Source: an uncultured Ruminococcus sp. (GTDB taxonomy: Bacteria > Bacillota > Clostridia > Oscillospirales > Ruminococcaceae). From it: DNA of 24,835 nucleotides. Below are more notes on the stretch, generated by a model. The model was not told the DNA's origin, ran no database searches, and saw nothing but the letters and a program-made list of their open reading frames with translations. The stretch is not shown here. The stretch spans positions 1 through 24,835 of the forward strand of contig NZ_CALDMP010000038.1 in NCBI RefSeq assembly GCF_937915125.1, read 5' to 3'. The first letter of the stretch is position 1.

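Overview
The window is almost entirely one gene. After about 1 kb of mobile-element debris, an open reading frame on the + strand starts at 1053 and runs without a stop to the last base (24835). That gives at least 7,927 codons, roughly 0.87 MDa at 110 Da per residue, and the 3' end lies outside the window. It encodes an exported giant cell-surface protein whose C-terminal part is an array of SdrD B-like (staphylococcal Sdr-type, calcium-loop) modules. Codon use, strong AGGAGG ribosome binding sites, low-A+T coding DNA next to an A+T-rich flank, a RelB/DinJ-type antitoxin and the transposase types suggest a Bacillota gut or rumen anaerobe of the Ruminococcus/Oscillospiraceae kind. That assignment is inference; no rRNA or housekeeping gene is present to fix it.

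Layout. 1-232 (minus): 5' end of a DDE transposase, probably IS1380-like, running off the left edge. 343-462 (plus): the last ~40 codons of an IS5-family transposase, a remnant. 504-531: a rho-independent terminator. 679-870 (plus): a RelB/DinJ-type antitoxin with a foreign, shortened C-terminus and no toxin gene beside it. 854-882: a perfect-consensus sigma-70/sigma-A promoter (TTGACA, 17 bp, TATAAT, with an extended -10 TGn) that starts inside the antitoxin's 3' end and faces the giant gene. 889-1052: its untranslated leader, with a hairpin just ahead of AGGAGG. 1053-24835: the giant gene.

Inside the giant protein (residue = (position-1053)/3+1): a signal peptide with an embedded lipobox-like LTSC (residues 1-32); about 460 beta-rich residues with no recognised fold; a series of diverged 208-320-residue units with a shared end motif (about 2430-9990); an acidic low-complexity linker (7401-7487); a tyrosine-rich stretch (9237-9428); a long non-repetitive middle with DUF11-like beta-sandwich motifs (to about 17445); an EF-hand-like loop (17088-17123); then 13 complete SdrD B-like modules and the start of a 14th (17448 to the edge). 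These modules are 157-243 residues apart, larger than the usual ~110-residue SdrD B domain, because of an extended tail. Module 12 carries an inserted TPVATG hexapeptide tandem repeat, and the last 55 bases of the window repeat 24163-24217 exactly.

How it fits together: the flank has been rearranged by transposons, and the promoter at the edge of the debris is the obvious driver of the giant gene. The product would be secreted and extend from the cell as a long calcium-stiffened stalk, with the non-repetitive N-terminal ~5,400 residues as the distal, probably adhesive, part. The anchor (LPXTG, dockerin or other) is not in the window. Long antisense reading frames (up to 786 codons) are by-products of the avoidance of TTA, CTA and TCA codons in the sense frame.
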